64,000 nucleotides of DNA from SB21 sp964415295 (lineage in GTDB: Bacteria > CLD3 > SB21): positions 372,001 to 436,000 of the forward strand of contig CAYPYN010000004.1 in assembly GCA_964415295.1 (NCBI GenBank), read 5' to 3'. Under the pieces are notes generated by a model that was not told the DNA's origin, did not search any database, and saw only the letters and a program-made list of their open reading frames with translations. The position numbers were made by a program, and so were the translations under genes. Shown here piece by piece: positions 43,081 to 51,529 of this stretch. Numbering within the stretch: the first letter of the stretch is position 1; each line of letters begins with the position of its first letter.

Positions 43081-44700
43081 TTATTCCTGGTTTTTCTTTT
43101 CGGTTCCGCTATGATGGTCTTCCTGAATCTCTATTTGGGTCGTTTTTTCGCCGGATTTGACCATCGCCAGACGCCGCTCCATTTCCTCCAGCCCTTTGCG
43201 GGCCTGCATATTGTTTGGATTTTGTTTGAGAAGCTGTATCCAGATCTTTCTGGAACTATCAAAATCCTCCTTCCACATGTACACGTAACCCAGATTATGA
43301 TACGCGTCAAAATAGTCACGTTTTATCTGAATGGCAATAAAAAGATGCTTCAGAGACTCGTCGTATCGGTGCATCGTGCCCAGTATGTAGCCGAGATTAT
43401 TGTGTGCCTGCGGGTTATAAGGATTGATCGCGATGGCGTGTTCGATCGCCGCAACTGCGCTGTCCGCATGCCCGCCGTAAAAATAAGCTACGCCCAGATT
43501 GTTGTACGCATCGTCGTATGTCGGGTCCTCCGCAATGATCTTCTTGAATTGCGCGATCTTTTCAGCGCCATTGTCTTTTTTTATGGCGGCCTGCATCATG
43601 GTAAAGGCCGTTACTTTACGTTCCCCGCTGAGGATCTTCTGAACATGCTCGATATTGCGGCGTGTGCCCTCCAATTTCGGATCATAGATAAGCGCTTTTT
43701 CAAATAACGCGATCGCTTTTTTGTAGTATTCGTCCGCTTTTCCCTTATCGTTATTGACGGCAAAATTATTGCCCATCGTAAAATAGATGTATCCGAGATT
43801 GTTGTGTGCTTTCGGATGCTGAGGGTTTATGGTCATGGCCTTTTCATTGGATGCGATCGCCTTTTCCAGATTCCGCTGAGCAAAATAGACCGATCCGATC
43901 TCCACGTATCCGTCGGCCAGGGTCGGATTGAGTTCGATACATTTATTGAGATACATCAGCGCCTGTTCGTAGTCAAGTTTCTCGATCAGAGATTTGCCCA
44001 GGAAGAAGTAGATCTTGTAATTGGCCGAAGTGTCTTCGGAAAGGTACTCCGCGGCTACCTTGAAATGTTCGATCGCACGGTCGTACCAGTCGATATTAAA
44101 ATCGCTTAATCCGTCTTCGTACGCCTTGGAGCCTATCGTATAGCCGACCCAGTACGTCGCTTCGGAATCGCCCGGCGCGAGTTCCAGGACGGTCCGGAAC
44201 GAGACCAGCGCCTTTTCATAATCGCCTTTAGTAAAATAGAGAAGACCCAGGCTCTGATGGGCATCGATCAGCAGTGAGTCCGTACGGATCGCCATTTTGA
44301 GTTCCAATTCCGCTTTGCCGTATTCCTCTTTGTGAAAGAATATATTACCAAGAACAAAATGAGCTTCGCACGCCAAGGCTTTGTCATGGCCGGCACGATC
44401 GGCGATCTTTATCCAGATCGGCAGCGCTTCATCGAACCGTTCGGCCATATAGAGTGAATCGCCCAAAACCTTCAATTCGGCCAGATCGGCCGGCATCGCA
44501 TGGTGCTCGGAGACGGCGGCCTGATCGTGTTTGCCAACGGCGGCCGTATCTTTTACCATTTCCACGGCAACCACGGCACTATCCTTTTTGGCCGGTTGCT
44601 CCGGCGGACCGCCGATAGTGGTTTGTTTAGTTGAACAGCCGGTATAAAGAACTAACACAGCAAAAAAGGCATACAGCCGGGCGAATCGGGCAGAACCCAT
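43081..44700 (-). CDS. Multi-TPR lipoprotein
   Basis: The 539-residue protein has a lipoprotein signal peptide (VLYTGCST, Cys22) and a short Pro/Ala/Lys linker. About ten tetratricopeptide repeats follow from residue 80 to 520 (for example AHNNLGYIFTMGN-type units and GDYEKALVSFRTVLELAPGD). TPR lipoproteins of this kind act as scaffolds at the outer or inner membrane. The gene sits between an FHA-domain gene and manC. The partner proteins are unknown. Confidence 0.88.
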   Translation of the reverse strand: MGSARFARLYAFFAVLVLYTGCSTKQTTIGGPPEQPAKKDSAVVAVEMVKDTAAVGKHDQAAVSEHHAMPADLAELKVLGDSLYMAERFDEALPIWIKIADRAGHDKALACEAHFVLGNIFFHKEEYGKAELELKMAIRTDSLLIDAHQSLGLLYFTKGDYEKALVSFRTVLELAPGDSEATYWVGYTIGSKAYEDGLSDFNIDWYDRAIEHFKVAAEYLSEDTSANYKIYFFLGKSLIEKLDYEQALMYLNKCIELNPTLADGYVEIGSVYFAQRNLEKAIASNEKAMTINPQHPKAHNNLGYIYFTMGNNFAVNNDKGKADEYYKKAIALFEKALIYDPKLEGTRRNIEHVQKILSGERKVTAFTMMQAAIKKDNGAEKIAQFKKIIAEDPTYDDAYNNLGVAYFYGGHADSAVAAIEHAIAINPYNPQAHNNLGYILGTMHRYDESLKHLFIAIQIKRDYFDAYHNLGYVYMWKEDFDSSRKIWIQLLKQNPNNMQARKGLEEMERRLAMVKSGEKTTQIEIQEDHHSGTEKKNQE

Positions 44701-44726
44701 ACGTTATTCTCCTGTTGTTTTAGATG

Positions 44727-45125
44727 TTACTTGTCAAAATCCTGTTTATCCAAGCGTTTGGATGGATCGAGGACGACGGTCTTGGCCGGCATGGAATTAC
44801 CTTCGAAATTCTTGCCGATGACCGACTCTTCATCCAGCACTTTGAAAGTGACATTACCGATTTTCACCTCGTCCATGTAGTTCAGTTCATAAAAATAATC
44901 GGGTTCCACTTTTTCGTCATTGACCGCCGTGCCGTTGGTGCTCTTCAGATCGGTGAGATAGGCCATGCCTTTTTTCCATTTGATTACAGCATGGTGGCGG
45001 GATACCGACGTGTCGTCTACATGAATTATATTATCAAAAGCGCGGCCAAAAGTGACTTCTTTACCTTCTTCCAGCCTGAAATTGCGCCCGTTGGACGTTT
45101 GGTATAAATAATAAACGCTTTTCAT
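44727..45125 (-). CDS. FHA-domain protein
   Basis: The 132-residue cytoplasmic protein is essentially one forkhead-associated domain with the conserved Gly27-Arg28, Ser42-x-x-His45 and Asn64-Gly65 (FGRAFDN, SVSRHHAVI, KSTNGTAV). A short variable tail follows that includes KTVVLDPSKRL. FHA domains bind phosphothreonine, so a Ser/Thr kinase should exist elsewhere; none is in the window. It is encoded 15 nt after an Ig-like lipoprotein gene and 26 nt before a TPR lipoprotein gene. Confidence 0.92.
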   Translation of the reverse strand: MKSVYYLYQTSNGRNFRLEEGKEVTFGRAFDNIIHVDDTSVSRHHAVIKWKKGMAYLTDLKSTNGTAVNDEKVEPDYFYELNYMDEVKIGNVTFKVLDEESVIGKNFEGNSMPAKTVVLDPSKRLDKQDFDK

Positions 45126-45140
45126 GAATGACCTTCCTGT

Positions 45141-46850
45141 CTATGGTTTTCTGAATCGAATAGTTATGTTTGACGTTTCCCAGTTCGGACGTACCGTAAC
45201 GGTGTCGGTGTAACTGGTGAATTTCTCCGGAAACTCCATCGGGCTGACGCGTCCGTAACTGTACACGCCATTACGGTCGTCATCACGGTACGCAACCATC
45301 GTATACTTGCCCGGTATCAGGAAATTGAAAGTAAAGGATCCCACATCGTTGACGCGGACGGTATGATCCCGCAGGCTTCTATTGACATTTCTGCATGTGA
45401 TGTAGTAAGGCCCTCTGTTTATTTCGTCAATGTCAATAATCGTTCCCGAAACCAATCCGAGACTGTCCAGTTTGAAGGACCTCAGCTTGTAGAAGGCCAC
45501 AGTATCCCCTCCCGGCAGCTCCTGCCATGTCCGGATGGAATCGGTCGCTATCGTGATCCGGTAATCCATCAGGCTTGCCGGCCATGATCTCGGCTTGAAT
45601 TCGACCTGTGCGGAGTTGGTCCACACAAATGAACCGCGTATCTCACGGCCGGTACTGTCCTCCATTCTAAAATTCTCTTCGAAGGTTGAGCGTACAAGCC
45701 CGGTCGAAAAACGGAATTGCGGATATTCGTCCGGAAGAATATAGCCGTCTTTTACCGCAGGCCGCAAGAGGTCCATCGTCAAAGAAAGCCTGTTGCTGTC
45801 CGCACGGCCTTCAAATGTGAGCCTGTCATACCTCAGGGAATCGCCGTTCTGTGCCGCAATGGCCCTGCAAACCAATTGGTAACGGACTCCCGGGAAACGA
45901 TTTTCAGTAAGAAATGCGACCTCCCGTAGATTGGCCGGATTGAGGTACGCCTCTTTGATGCCGATCACTCCGCCGGTAATGCTATCCGTCAATTCAAATC
46001 GATCCAACAATGAGACTCTGTCTGTATCGTTTTCAAAATATGCAGCGGCTCTCAGGGGTTTTGAAAAACCGGCGGTCAGAAGCCGCTCATCGATCGGAGT
46101 GACCGATTCCATCCGGAATGCAGCGGTATCTTCCTGGAACATCATAAAATCCATTTCACCGGCTTCCAGACGGGACCCGCGAAGAGTTACGTCCTTGTAG
46201 GTCAGGCCAATGAAATCGGAAGACGGCGTATACCGGTAATCCGCATCCAGATCGGCAACGGCATAGACTCGGTATTTTCCCGGTGAAAGATACGACAATT
46301 GGTACAATCCGCCCGCCCCGGCCTGTGTAATATAATCGGCGCGATTCCTGTAGATCAGGCTGTCGGGGTTTTTCACGCCGTCCAAACGGTAGGACCATAT
46401 GGAAACGCCTTTCGTATTTTCGGCGATCACGCGGCCGGAGATCGAACCGCGGTCGATGGAGTCTCCCGTTGAAAAGGCGAAGCTGAACGCCTGCGGCAAT
46501 GAATTGGCGTGATTATCTTTAGCGTCGGTTCCTACCGTCACAACAAAGGTCTTTTCCTTTTCTAGCGAATCGTCAAGGCGTATCGTAAGTACGTTCTTTT
46601 TCCAGCCGTATCCGATCTCGCCCGGCGGGAACGGCGACAAATACACGGCCTTCTCCACCGACTCATGATTCATTTTTTCACTGAAGGCGATCTGAATATT
46701 CACTTTTCGGCCAACCCTGACGGAATCCTTGACCGGCACGGTCCAAAGAACCTCCGGTGGTTCCTTGTCCTCGGGGCCGCCCCCCGGAGGTTGCATACTG
46801 GCACAGCCCCAGAGGATCAAAATGATGACAAGTGCTATGTAACGATTCAT
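45141..46850 (-). CDS. Ig-like (Big_5) domain lipoprotein of the Bacteroidetes type
   Basis: The 569-residue protein has a lipobox (LILWGCAS, Cys16) followed by the hallmark PPGGGPEDKEPPEVLWTVP. An N-terminal bacterial Ig-like domain spans about 30-130 (VNIQIAFSEKMN, FVVTVGTDAKD). Carboxypeptidase-regulatory-like segments follow (GSISGRVIAEN, LVSGTIIDI). The GG.xD..PP start is typical of FCB lipoproteins that sit in the envelope. No enzyme motif is visible. It is the first gene of the long minus-strand run. Confidence 0.88.
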   Translation of the reverse strand: MNRYIALVIILILWGCASMQPPGGGPEDKEPPEVLWTVPVKDSVRVGRKVNIQIAFSEKMNHESVEKAVYLSPFPPGEIGYGWKKNVLTIRLDDSLEKEKTFVVTVGTDAKDNHANSLPQAFSFAFSTGDSIDRGSISGRVIAENTKGVSIWSYRLDGVKNPDSLIYRNRADYITQAGAGGLYQLSYLSPGKYRVYAVADLDADYRYTPSSDFIGLTYKDVTLRGSRLEAGEMDFMMFQEDTAAFRMESVTPIDERLLTAGFSKPLRAAAYFENDTDRVSLLDRFELTDSITGGVIGIKEAYLNPANLREVAFLTENRFPGVRYQLVCRAIAAQNGDSLRYDRLTFEGRADSNRLSLTMDLLRPAVKDGYILPDEYPQFRFSTGLVRSTFEENFRMEDSTGREIRGSFVWTNSAQVEFKPRSWPASLMDYRITIATDSIRTWQELPGGDTVAFYKLRSFKLDSLGLVSGTIIDIDEINRGPYYITCRNVNRSLRDHTVRVNDVGSFTFNFLIPGKYTMVAYRDDDRNGVYSYGRVSPMEFPEKFTSYTDTVTVRPNWETSNITIRFRKP

Positions 46851-46911
46851 GTTAATTCATTGATTCGTCGGGTGCCAATCCGATCTGGGCGTCATACCAG
46901 ACAAAATGAAA

Positions 46912-46953
46912 CCCCGTGACAAGACCTCCCTTGCGTCTCCCCACGGGGTTCTT
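46912..46953 (-). terminator. Intrinsic terminator of the secreted Ig-like protein gene
   Basis: On the minus strand AACCCCGTG pairs with CACGGGGTT across a loop of about 24 nt and is followed by TCATTTT. It lies about 20-60 nt after the stop of the 46973-47656 gene. The non-coding stretch 46851-46972 shows nothing else. Confidence 0.65.
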
Positions 46954-46972
46954 AAAAAAATAGATGTCTGGA

Positions 46973-47656
46973 TCAGAAAGAGATATTTAACCCTTCGATC
47001 ACCGTCGTCGGGTGCGGATTGTCAGGATTGTCCAGGTTGTCAAAAGCCTCTATATGGTTCATATCGATCACCTCGATCTTATAAGACGCATCCTTAAGTC
47101 CGGTGATCGTGGCCTCGTAATAATCGTCTTTGAGTACAAAATCCGACACCTTGGATGTCGTAGCGACAACTTTCTTACCAACGATCTCGGATAATTTACA
47201 TTTGAGTTTCGCAGTCTTGACCGGCCGGTCACGGTGATCGGTGACCCTAACCATTAAAGGCATACTTTTGTTTTGCCAATTGATATTATTGACCATCGTC
47301 TCTTCGAGTACCGTCAGCGTCGGAGCTACTACCGTGACGCTCGTCTGTCCGATCTTCGTGAATTTACCGTCCAGAACTTCGATCTCGACCTCGCCCGGGA
47401 AAGGGCTTGTAAACGTGGCCTGACTTCCTACACCTTGAATCGTCTTGAAGTCGCTGAAATTACCTCCGCCCTTTCGGGACACGCAATTCAGATTCACATC
47501 GGTTTTGGCCGAGGTTACCGTAATCTTGGCTTCCTGGTCACCGGCCAATATAGTATCGGGCTCGATTTTGACCGTGGCCTGGGCATTTGTCATTTGCGTT
47601 ACGGTCAAGCTAAGACCGACCAAGGCCAGCATAACGAAACGGACTTTTCTTAACAT
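46973..47656 (-). CDS. Secreted protein of unknown function with Ig-like folds
   Basis: The 227-residue protein has a signal peptide (MLRKVRFVMLALVGLSLTVTQMTNA, cut after Ala). Two probable all-beta domains follow (VKIEPDTILAGDQEAKITVTS; MPLMVRVTDHRDRPVKTAKLKCKL). Only two cysteines are present. I recognise no family. It has its own promoter (47719-47747) and a terminator, so it is a single-gene unit, divergent from another unknown gene. Confidence 0.75.
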   Translation of the reverse strand: MLRKVRFVMLALVGLSLTVTQMTNAQATVKIEPDTILAGDQEAKITVTSAKTDVNLNCVSRKGGGNFSDFKTIQGVGSQATFTSPFPGEVEIEVLDGKFTKIGQTSVTVVAPTLTVLEETMVNNINWQNKSMPLMVRVTDHRDRPVKTAKLKCKLSEIVGKKVVATTSKVSDFVLKDDYYEATITGLKDASYKIEVIDMNHIEAFDNLDNPDNPHPTTVIEGLNISF

Positions 47657-47718
47657 AGGACCAACCCTTCCGATGAAAAGTAAAAACGATAAGAGGTTTA
47701 AAGTATTAATTAATAAGA

Positions 47719-47747
47719 ATAATAATGATTTTTTTTTTGGGTATCAA
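47719..47747 (-). promoter_or_regulatory. Sigma70-like promoter of the secreted Ig-like protein gene
   Basis: TTGATA (47747-47742) and TATTAT (47724-47719) on the minus strand are 17 nt apart. Confidence 0.65.
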
Positions 47748-47791
47748 TATAAAATTTCAGCGGAATGACACGTCCGGCGGGGACATTTTTA

Positions 47792-47820
47792 TTGATTTTT
47801 AACGTTTTAAAAAATATATT
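47792..47820 (+). promoter_or_regulatory. Sigma70-like promoter of the 47873-48823 gene
   Basis: TTGATT (47792-47797) and TATATT (47815-47820) are 17 nt apart. The promoter lies inside a longer open frame that starts at 47765, which argues that translation begins downstream at 47873. Confidence 0.65.
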
Positions 47821-47872
47821 CTTTTTAACCTTCGGACTGAAAAACATATCAGAATCTCACAGTGATACAAAC

Positions 47873-48823
47873 ATGAATGCTCCCGATATTACGGCTACTT
47901 CAGAATCCGAGCTCAATAATTCCGGTGAATCGTCCGCCAGACTGCAAAGCAGTTTTGAACTTGACTCAAGGCTATTTGACGACGATAAATTGGAGCAGAT
48001 CAAAAGCAAGTTCCAGATCTACAAGGAATACGACTCCTTCATCGAGGAACTGAACTACGACCAACTCAGGAATTTTTTGGAAGCCCTGATACGGACCGCC
48101 GTGGTTTTTTACAGCGAAGCGCTCAATATATCGGCTAATGAGAAGGACATCCGGGGCAAACTTGAGAACCTGCTGGACTACAAAACCCGGACGGGTTGCG
48201 CCGAACCTATCGACGCTTGTCTCAATGAAGGATGTTATCACATCAACCCGGAATGCGCCGTACGAAAGATCAAAGAAGACATTCTGGCCATCGCGCAGAT
48301 ATTCGAATCACGGAAAAATCGCAGCCATATCCCGCACATAGCGATCGAACTGTTCTTTAAACGGCTGATCGAGAAGCAAAACTGCATAGGCCTGATCTTG
48401 TCGGATAAATTCGGAGCCCCAAAGGTTTTCACCACCGATGGCAGCGGTATTTCCGCAATAATATCCGAAGGTATACGGCGGCTTTCGGATGCGATCACGG
48501 AGCATGAGTTCCGCTTTCCCCAGTTCGGAGAACCTTATCTGGCTTTCAATCAGCGTTTTCCGATCGATGAGGAGCTGGCCAACAAATTGCAGGCCGTACA
48601 GAAGAATCCGCATTTGACCAAATACATCAAGAAGATCACGTTCAGCAGTATTGGGTTTGAGATCGCGCACGAGAAAATGATTCTTTCCGTCATTTACCTC
48701 GGAGATAACATGCTGGGCCAATTCCTCAAAAAGATGATCGACGGCATCGAGCGGATCAAGATAGAAACCGACCCGGAAGCGAGGATTCGGTCGGGTTTCG
48801 GTAAGAACGTGGAACAAACATAG
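47873..48823 (+). CDS. Soluble protein of unknown function with a four-cysteine motif
   Basis: The 316-residue protein starts at ATG 47873 (MNAPDITATSESE). An upstream in-frame ATG at 47765 would place the promoter inside the gene. The N-terminal 25 residues are Ser/Glu rich, the rest is mainly helical. Four cysteines are spaced C-x6-C-x4-C-x6-C at about residues 120-138 (GCAEPIDACLNEGC then YHINPEC), a pattern that could bind zinc or an Fe-S cluster. The C-terminal part (IGLILSDKFGAPKVF, KKITFSSIGFEIAHEK) may be a GAF- or Roadblock-like fold, but this is a guess. It precedes yggS by 12 nt and is probably co-transcribed with the DivIVA cluster. Confidence 0.7.
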   Translation: MNAPDITATSESELNNSGESSARLQSSFELDSRLFDDDKLEQIKSKFQIYKEYDSFIEELNYDQLRNFLEALIRTAVVFYSEALNISANEKDIRGKLENLLDYKTRTGCAEPIDACLNEGCYHINPECAVRKIKEDILAIAQIFESRKNRSHIPHIAIELFFKRLIEKQNCIGLILSDKFGAPKVFTTDGSGISAIISEGIRRLSDAITEHEFRFPQFGEPYLAFNQRFPIDEELANKLQAVQKNPHLTKYIKKITFSSIGFEIAHEKMILSVIYLGDNMLGQFLKKMIDGIERIKIETDPEARIRSGFGKNVEQT

Positions 48824-48835
48824 GACAAATAATAT

Positions 48836-49618
48836 ATGAATGGAGATGCTTCATCGGTTGCGGAACGCACGGAGATCCTGTTGCGTAAGATAAATGAAGC
48901 CTGCGTACGTTCCGGCCGCCGTCCGGACGAGGTAAAACTGATCGCCGTTTCCAAAACGCACAGCGCGGATGCCATCCGCGAAGCCGTTCACGCCGGTCTG
49001 CGGCACATTGGTGAGAATAAAGTGCAGGAAGCTAAGGATAAGATCCCCCCTCTGCAGCACGATCCGCTCTTTAAGGAAGTACAATGGCATTACATCGGCC
49101 ACCTGCAGACCAACAAAGTGCGACAGGCTGTAGAAATATTTGACATCATTCACTCTGTGGATTCCCAGCGGCTCGCGGCCGAGATCGACCGGCGCTCCTA
49201 CACCAAAGACAAGATCATGCCGATCCTCATACAGGTCAATACTTCCCGGGAAAAGTCGAAGTACGGCGTGGATCCCGATGACACGCTGGAGGTAGTCAAA
49301 CAGGTGTCTGAGCTCAAGAACGTTCGGATCAAGGGCCTGATGACCATCGGGGCGCTCACGGCCGCCACAGCCAACGATACGGTCAAGATCAGATCTTATT
49401 TTAAGAAGTTGAGAGAACTCAAAGAATTTATCGCCGAGCAGAGAATTCCCAATGTCGACATGGAATTCCTTTCCATGGGTATGAGCGGCGATTTTGAAAT
49501 AGCGATCGAAGAAGGAGCCACGCACATCCGCGTCGGTACGGCCATTTTCGGAAAACGCAAACGGGCTACGAAGGCCGCTACGGCCTCCGCCGCCGGCAAA
49601 CCGGAGGAAACCGAGTGA
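48836..49618 (+). CDS. YggS-family pyridoxal-phosphate homeostasis protein
   Basis: The 260-residue protein is a single PLP-binding alanine-racemase-like barrel. It has the cofactor lysine Lys40 in KLIAVSKTHS, HIGENKVQEAKDK, WHYIGHLQTNK and the C-terminal FLSMGMSGDFEIAIEEGATHIRVGTAIFG (read in parts). It carries PLP and balances free vitamin B6; it lacks enzyme activity in tested relatives. In Gram-positives and cyanobacteria the homologue is encoded beside cell-division genes, as it is here. The C-terminus has an Ala/Lys-rich extension. The stop overlaps the DivIVA-like start (GTGA). Confidence 0.93.
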   Translation: MNGDASSVAERTEILLRKINEACVRSGRRPDEVKLIAVSKTHSADAIREAVHAGLRHIGENKVQEAKDKIPPLQHDPLFKEVQWHYIGHLQTNKVRQAVEIFDIIHSVDSQRLAAEIDRRSYTKDKIMPILIQVNTSREKSKYGVDPDDTLEVVKQVSELKNVRIKGLMTIGALTAATANDTVKIRSYFKKLRELKEFIAEQRIPNVDMEFLSMGMSGDFEIAIEEGATHIRVGTAIFGKRKRATKAATASAAGKPEETE

Positions 49619-50520
49619 GATTAGACACCACCGACATCATGCATCAGGAGTTCAAACGAACGTTCAGGGGATACGATCCCCACGAGGTCTCGGCTTTTCT
49701 GGAAGTGGTCGCAGAGAATTCAACAGAGCTGACAAGACAAAACTCGGAGCTCCAGAGAAAACTGAAAACCGCCGAGGAGGAACTGGAACAACTGAAGAGC
49801 CGTTTCGGAGAGAATGAAAAAGCCATGCAGGCCTATAAGCAGGAAATGGCCAAAGTGGAACGGCTGATGGACTCCAGGATGGAAGCCGATTTCCTCGTTC
49901 AGAAAGCCCGGGTCGAATCGGAAAAACTGGTGGCCGATGCAATAAAACAAGCGGACAAGATCCGTTCAGAAATCGCCTTGCTCAAGGATCAGCGCGCGAA
50001 AGTGGCCGCGCATCTGCGCGAATACCTGCGGTCGCAAATGACCTTGCTCGGCATCATCGACGATGGACAAACAGCCGGTCCAAACGAATCGGAGACTCTT
50101 GACGGACATGAAACGCCTGCCGCCATCGAGATTCAGACGGTCGAGATTGCCCAGGAGAAGTCTCCGTCCGCTGAAGAAAATAAGGTGGAACTTGTAGATC
50201 CCGAGAGCATCGACACATTCCTCAGCGACGTGGAACTTGACGACATCCCGCAGGAACTCGCGCATGCCCTGAACCGTTTCAAAGAACAGGAGGAGATCGC
50301 GGCCGAAACCGGCGATGATGAAAAGAAACAACAATTACTCAGCGATCTGGACGCCTTGGCTCAGCATGCTACCGGCATGTTCAAGAAGGCCGACTTCCAC
50401 AAAATGCTCGGAAACGACATCCACAAGCGGTCGGAGGAAATGATCAATCAGATCTACGCCGAACTTGAAAAGAAAAAAACATTAAATAAAGACAACTCCA
50501 ACCCAAAGGAGCCGTCATGA
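49615..50520 (+). CDS. DivIVA-domain coiled-coil protein with a C-terminal tail module
   Basis: The 301-residue protein starts at GTG 49615 (GGAGG about 8 nt upstream). It has the DivIVA N-terminal domain (TTDIMHQEFKRTFRGYDPHEVSAFLE, residues 5-30, read in parts), then a long coiled coil (35-145) with the typical FLVQKARVESEKLVADAIKQAD pattern. A Glu-rich linker follows. The C-terminal module (residues 243-288) is LDALxxxxTGMFKKADFHKMLG...IYAELEKKK. DivIVA proteins bind curved membrane or organise growth and division proteins. The C-terminal module is repeated as a separate gene directly downstream. The stop overlaps that gene by 4 nt. Confidence 0.88.
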   Translation: MRLDTTDIMHQEFKRTFRGYDPHEVSAFLEVVAENSTELTRQNSELQRKLKTAEEELEQLKSRFGENEKAMQAYKQEMAKVERLMDSRMEADFLVQKARVESEKLVADAIKQADKIRSEIALLKDQRAKVAAHLREYLRSQMTLLGIIDDGQTAGPNESETLDGHETPAAIEIQTVEIAQEKSPSAEENKVELVDPESIDTFLSDVELDDIPQELAHALNRFKEQEEIAAETGDDEKKQQLLSDLDALAQHATGMFKKADFHKMLGNDIHKRSEEMINQIYAELEKKKTLNKDNSNPKEPS

Positions 50521-50708
50521 GCGAAGAAAAAAAGGACGACAAGAAAAAAGCCATTGAGGATCTCGACAGCCTCAGCACCAACCCCACCGGTATCTTCAAG
50601 AAATCCGATTTCGACAAGATGCTCGGCGATTACGCCAAAAAGAAGCCGGAAGACATGATCGACGACATTTACGCGGAACTTGAAAAGAAGAAATCGGAGA
50701 AGAAATGA
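50517..50708 (+). CDS. 63-residue protein homologous to the C-terminal tail of the upstream DivIVA-like protein
   Basis: The protein is charged and helical, starting MSEEKKDDKKKAIEDLDSLS. Residues 14-59 align without gaps to residues 243-288 of the DivIVA-like protein, with 28 identities in 46 positions by my count. Shared blocks are TGxFKKxDFxKMLG and IYAELEKKK. The nucleotide sequence is also similar in these blocks. The ATG overlaps the upstream stop, and its own stop overlaps the start of the phosphorylase gene by 4 nt. Both overlaps strongly support that it is a real, translated gene. The family is unknown to me; binding the same partner as the DivIVA tail is the obvious inference. Confidence 0.85.
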   Translation: MSEEKKDDKKKAIEDLDSLSTNPTGIFKKSDFDKMLGDYAKKKPEDMIDDIYAELEKKKSEKK

Positions 50709-51526
50709 GCCAATACCTAGATGCGATTCAGGAAGCGTTCCGATACATACGAACCAAAACGAAGACCGAGACACCTGTCGGGATCATTCTGGGAACGGGA
50801 CTCGGCGGACTTGCTCTGGAAATTCAGAAAGAGACCGAGATACCGTATACCGATATCCCCCATTTCCCTACTTCCACCGTAGAGAGCCATGCGGGTAAGC
50901 TGATATTCGGTAAACTGGGCGGAAAACACGTTGTAGCCATGCAGGGTCGGTTTCATTTTTATGAAGGCTATACCATGGCGCAGATCACGTTCCCTGTCCG
51001 CGTGATGAAATTCCTCGGCGTCCAGACGCTTCTGGTATCCAATGCCTGCGGAGGGATGAATCCACAGTACCGGCCCGGCGACGTCATGATCATGGACGAT
51101 CATATCAATTTGCTCGGCGATAATCCTCTTCGCGGGAAGAACGAAGATTCGCTCGGTCCCCGGTTTCCCGACATGAGCGAACCGTATTCCAAACGGCTTA
51201 TCGCCATGGCGGAGCAGATCGCTCTGGACGAGAAAATCAAGGTTCAGCGCGGGGTCTATGTAGCCGTCATGGGTCCCAATCTTGAAACACGTGCGGAGTA
51301 CCGTTTTCTTCGTTATATCGGCGCGGACGTGGTCGGCATGTCCACCATACCTGAAGTGATCGTGGCTCGGCACATGGGCATCGAATGCCTCGGATTCTCG
51401 ATCGTGACCGACGAGTGTTTCCCGGATTCGCTGGAACCAGTGGATCTGCCGAAGATTATCAAGACCGCCGGGGAAGCGGAACCGAAGATGACGCGAATCA
51501 TGAAACGCGTTGTGGAGAAGCTATAA
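50705..51526 (+). CDS. Purine-nucleoside phosphorylase (trimeric class)
   Basis: The 273-residue enzyme has the class I (trimeric) PNP motifs: GIILGTGLGGLA, the phosphate-binding TSTVESHAGKLIFGKLGG (conserved Ser-His), MQGRFHFYEGY, VSNACGGMNPQYRPGDVMIMDDHINLLG (read in parts), GVYVAVMGPNLETRAEY and VGMSTIPEVIVARHMGI. It cleaves guanosine/inosine-type nucleosides with phosphate in purine salvage. It is co-transcribed with the DivIVA-like gene and a DUF2905 gene. Confidence 0.95.
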   Translation: MSQYLDAIQEAFRYIRTKTKTETPVGIILGTGLGGLALEIQKETEIPYTDIPHFPTSTVESHAGKLIFGKLGGKHVVAMQGRFHFYEGYTMAQITFPVRVMKFLGVQTLLVSNACGGMNPQYRPGDVMIMDDHINLLGDNPLRGKNEDSLGPRFPDMSEPYSKRLIAMAEQIALDEKIKVQRGVYVAVMGPNLETRAEYRFLRYIGADVVGMSTIPEVIVARHMGIECLGFSIVTDECFPDSLEPVDLPKIIKTAGEAEPKMTRIMKRVVEKL

Positions 51527-51529
51527 ATA

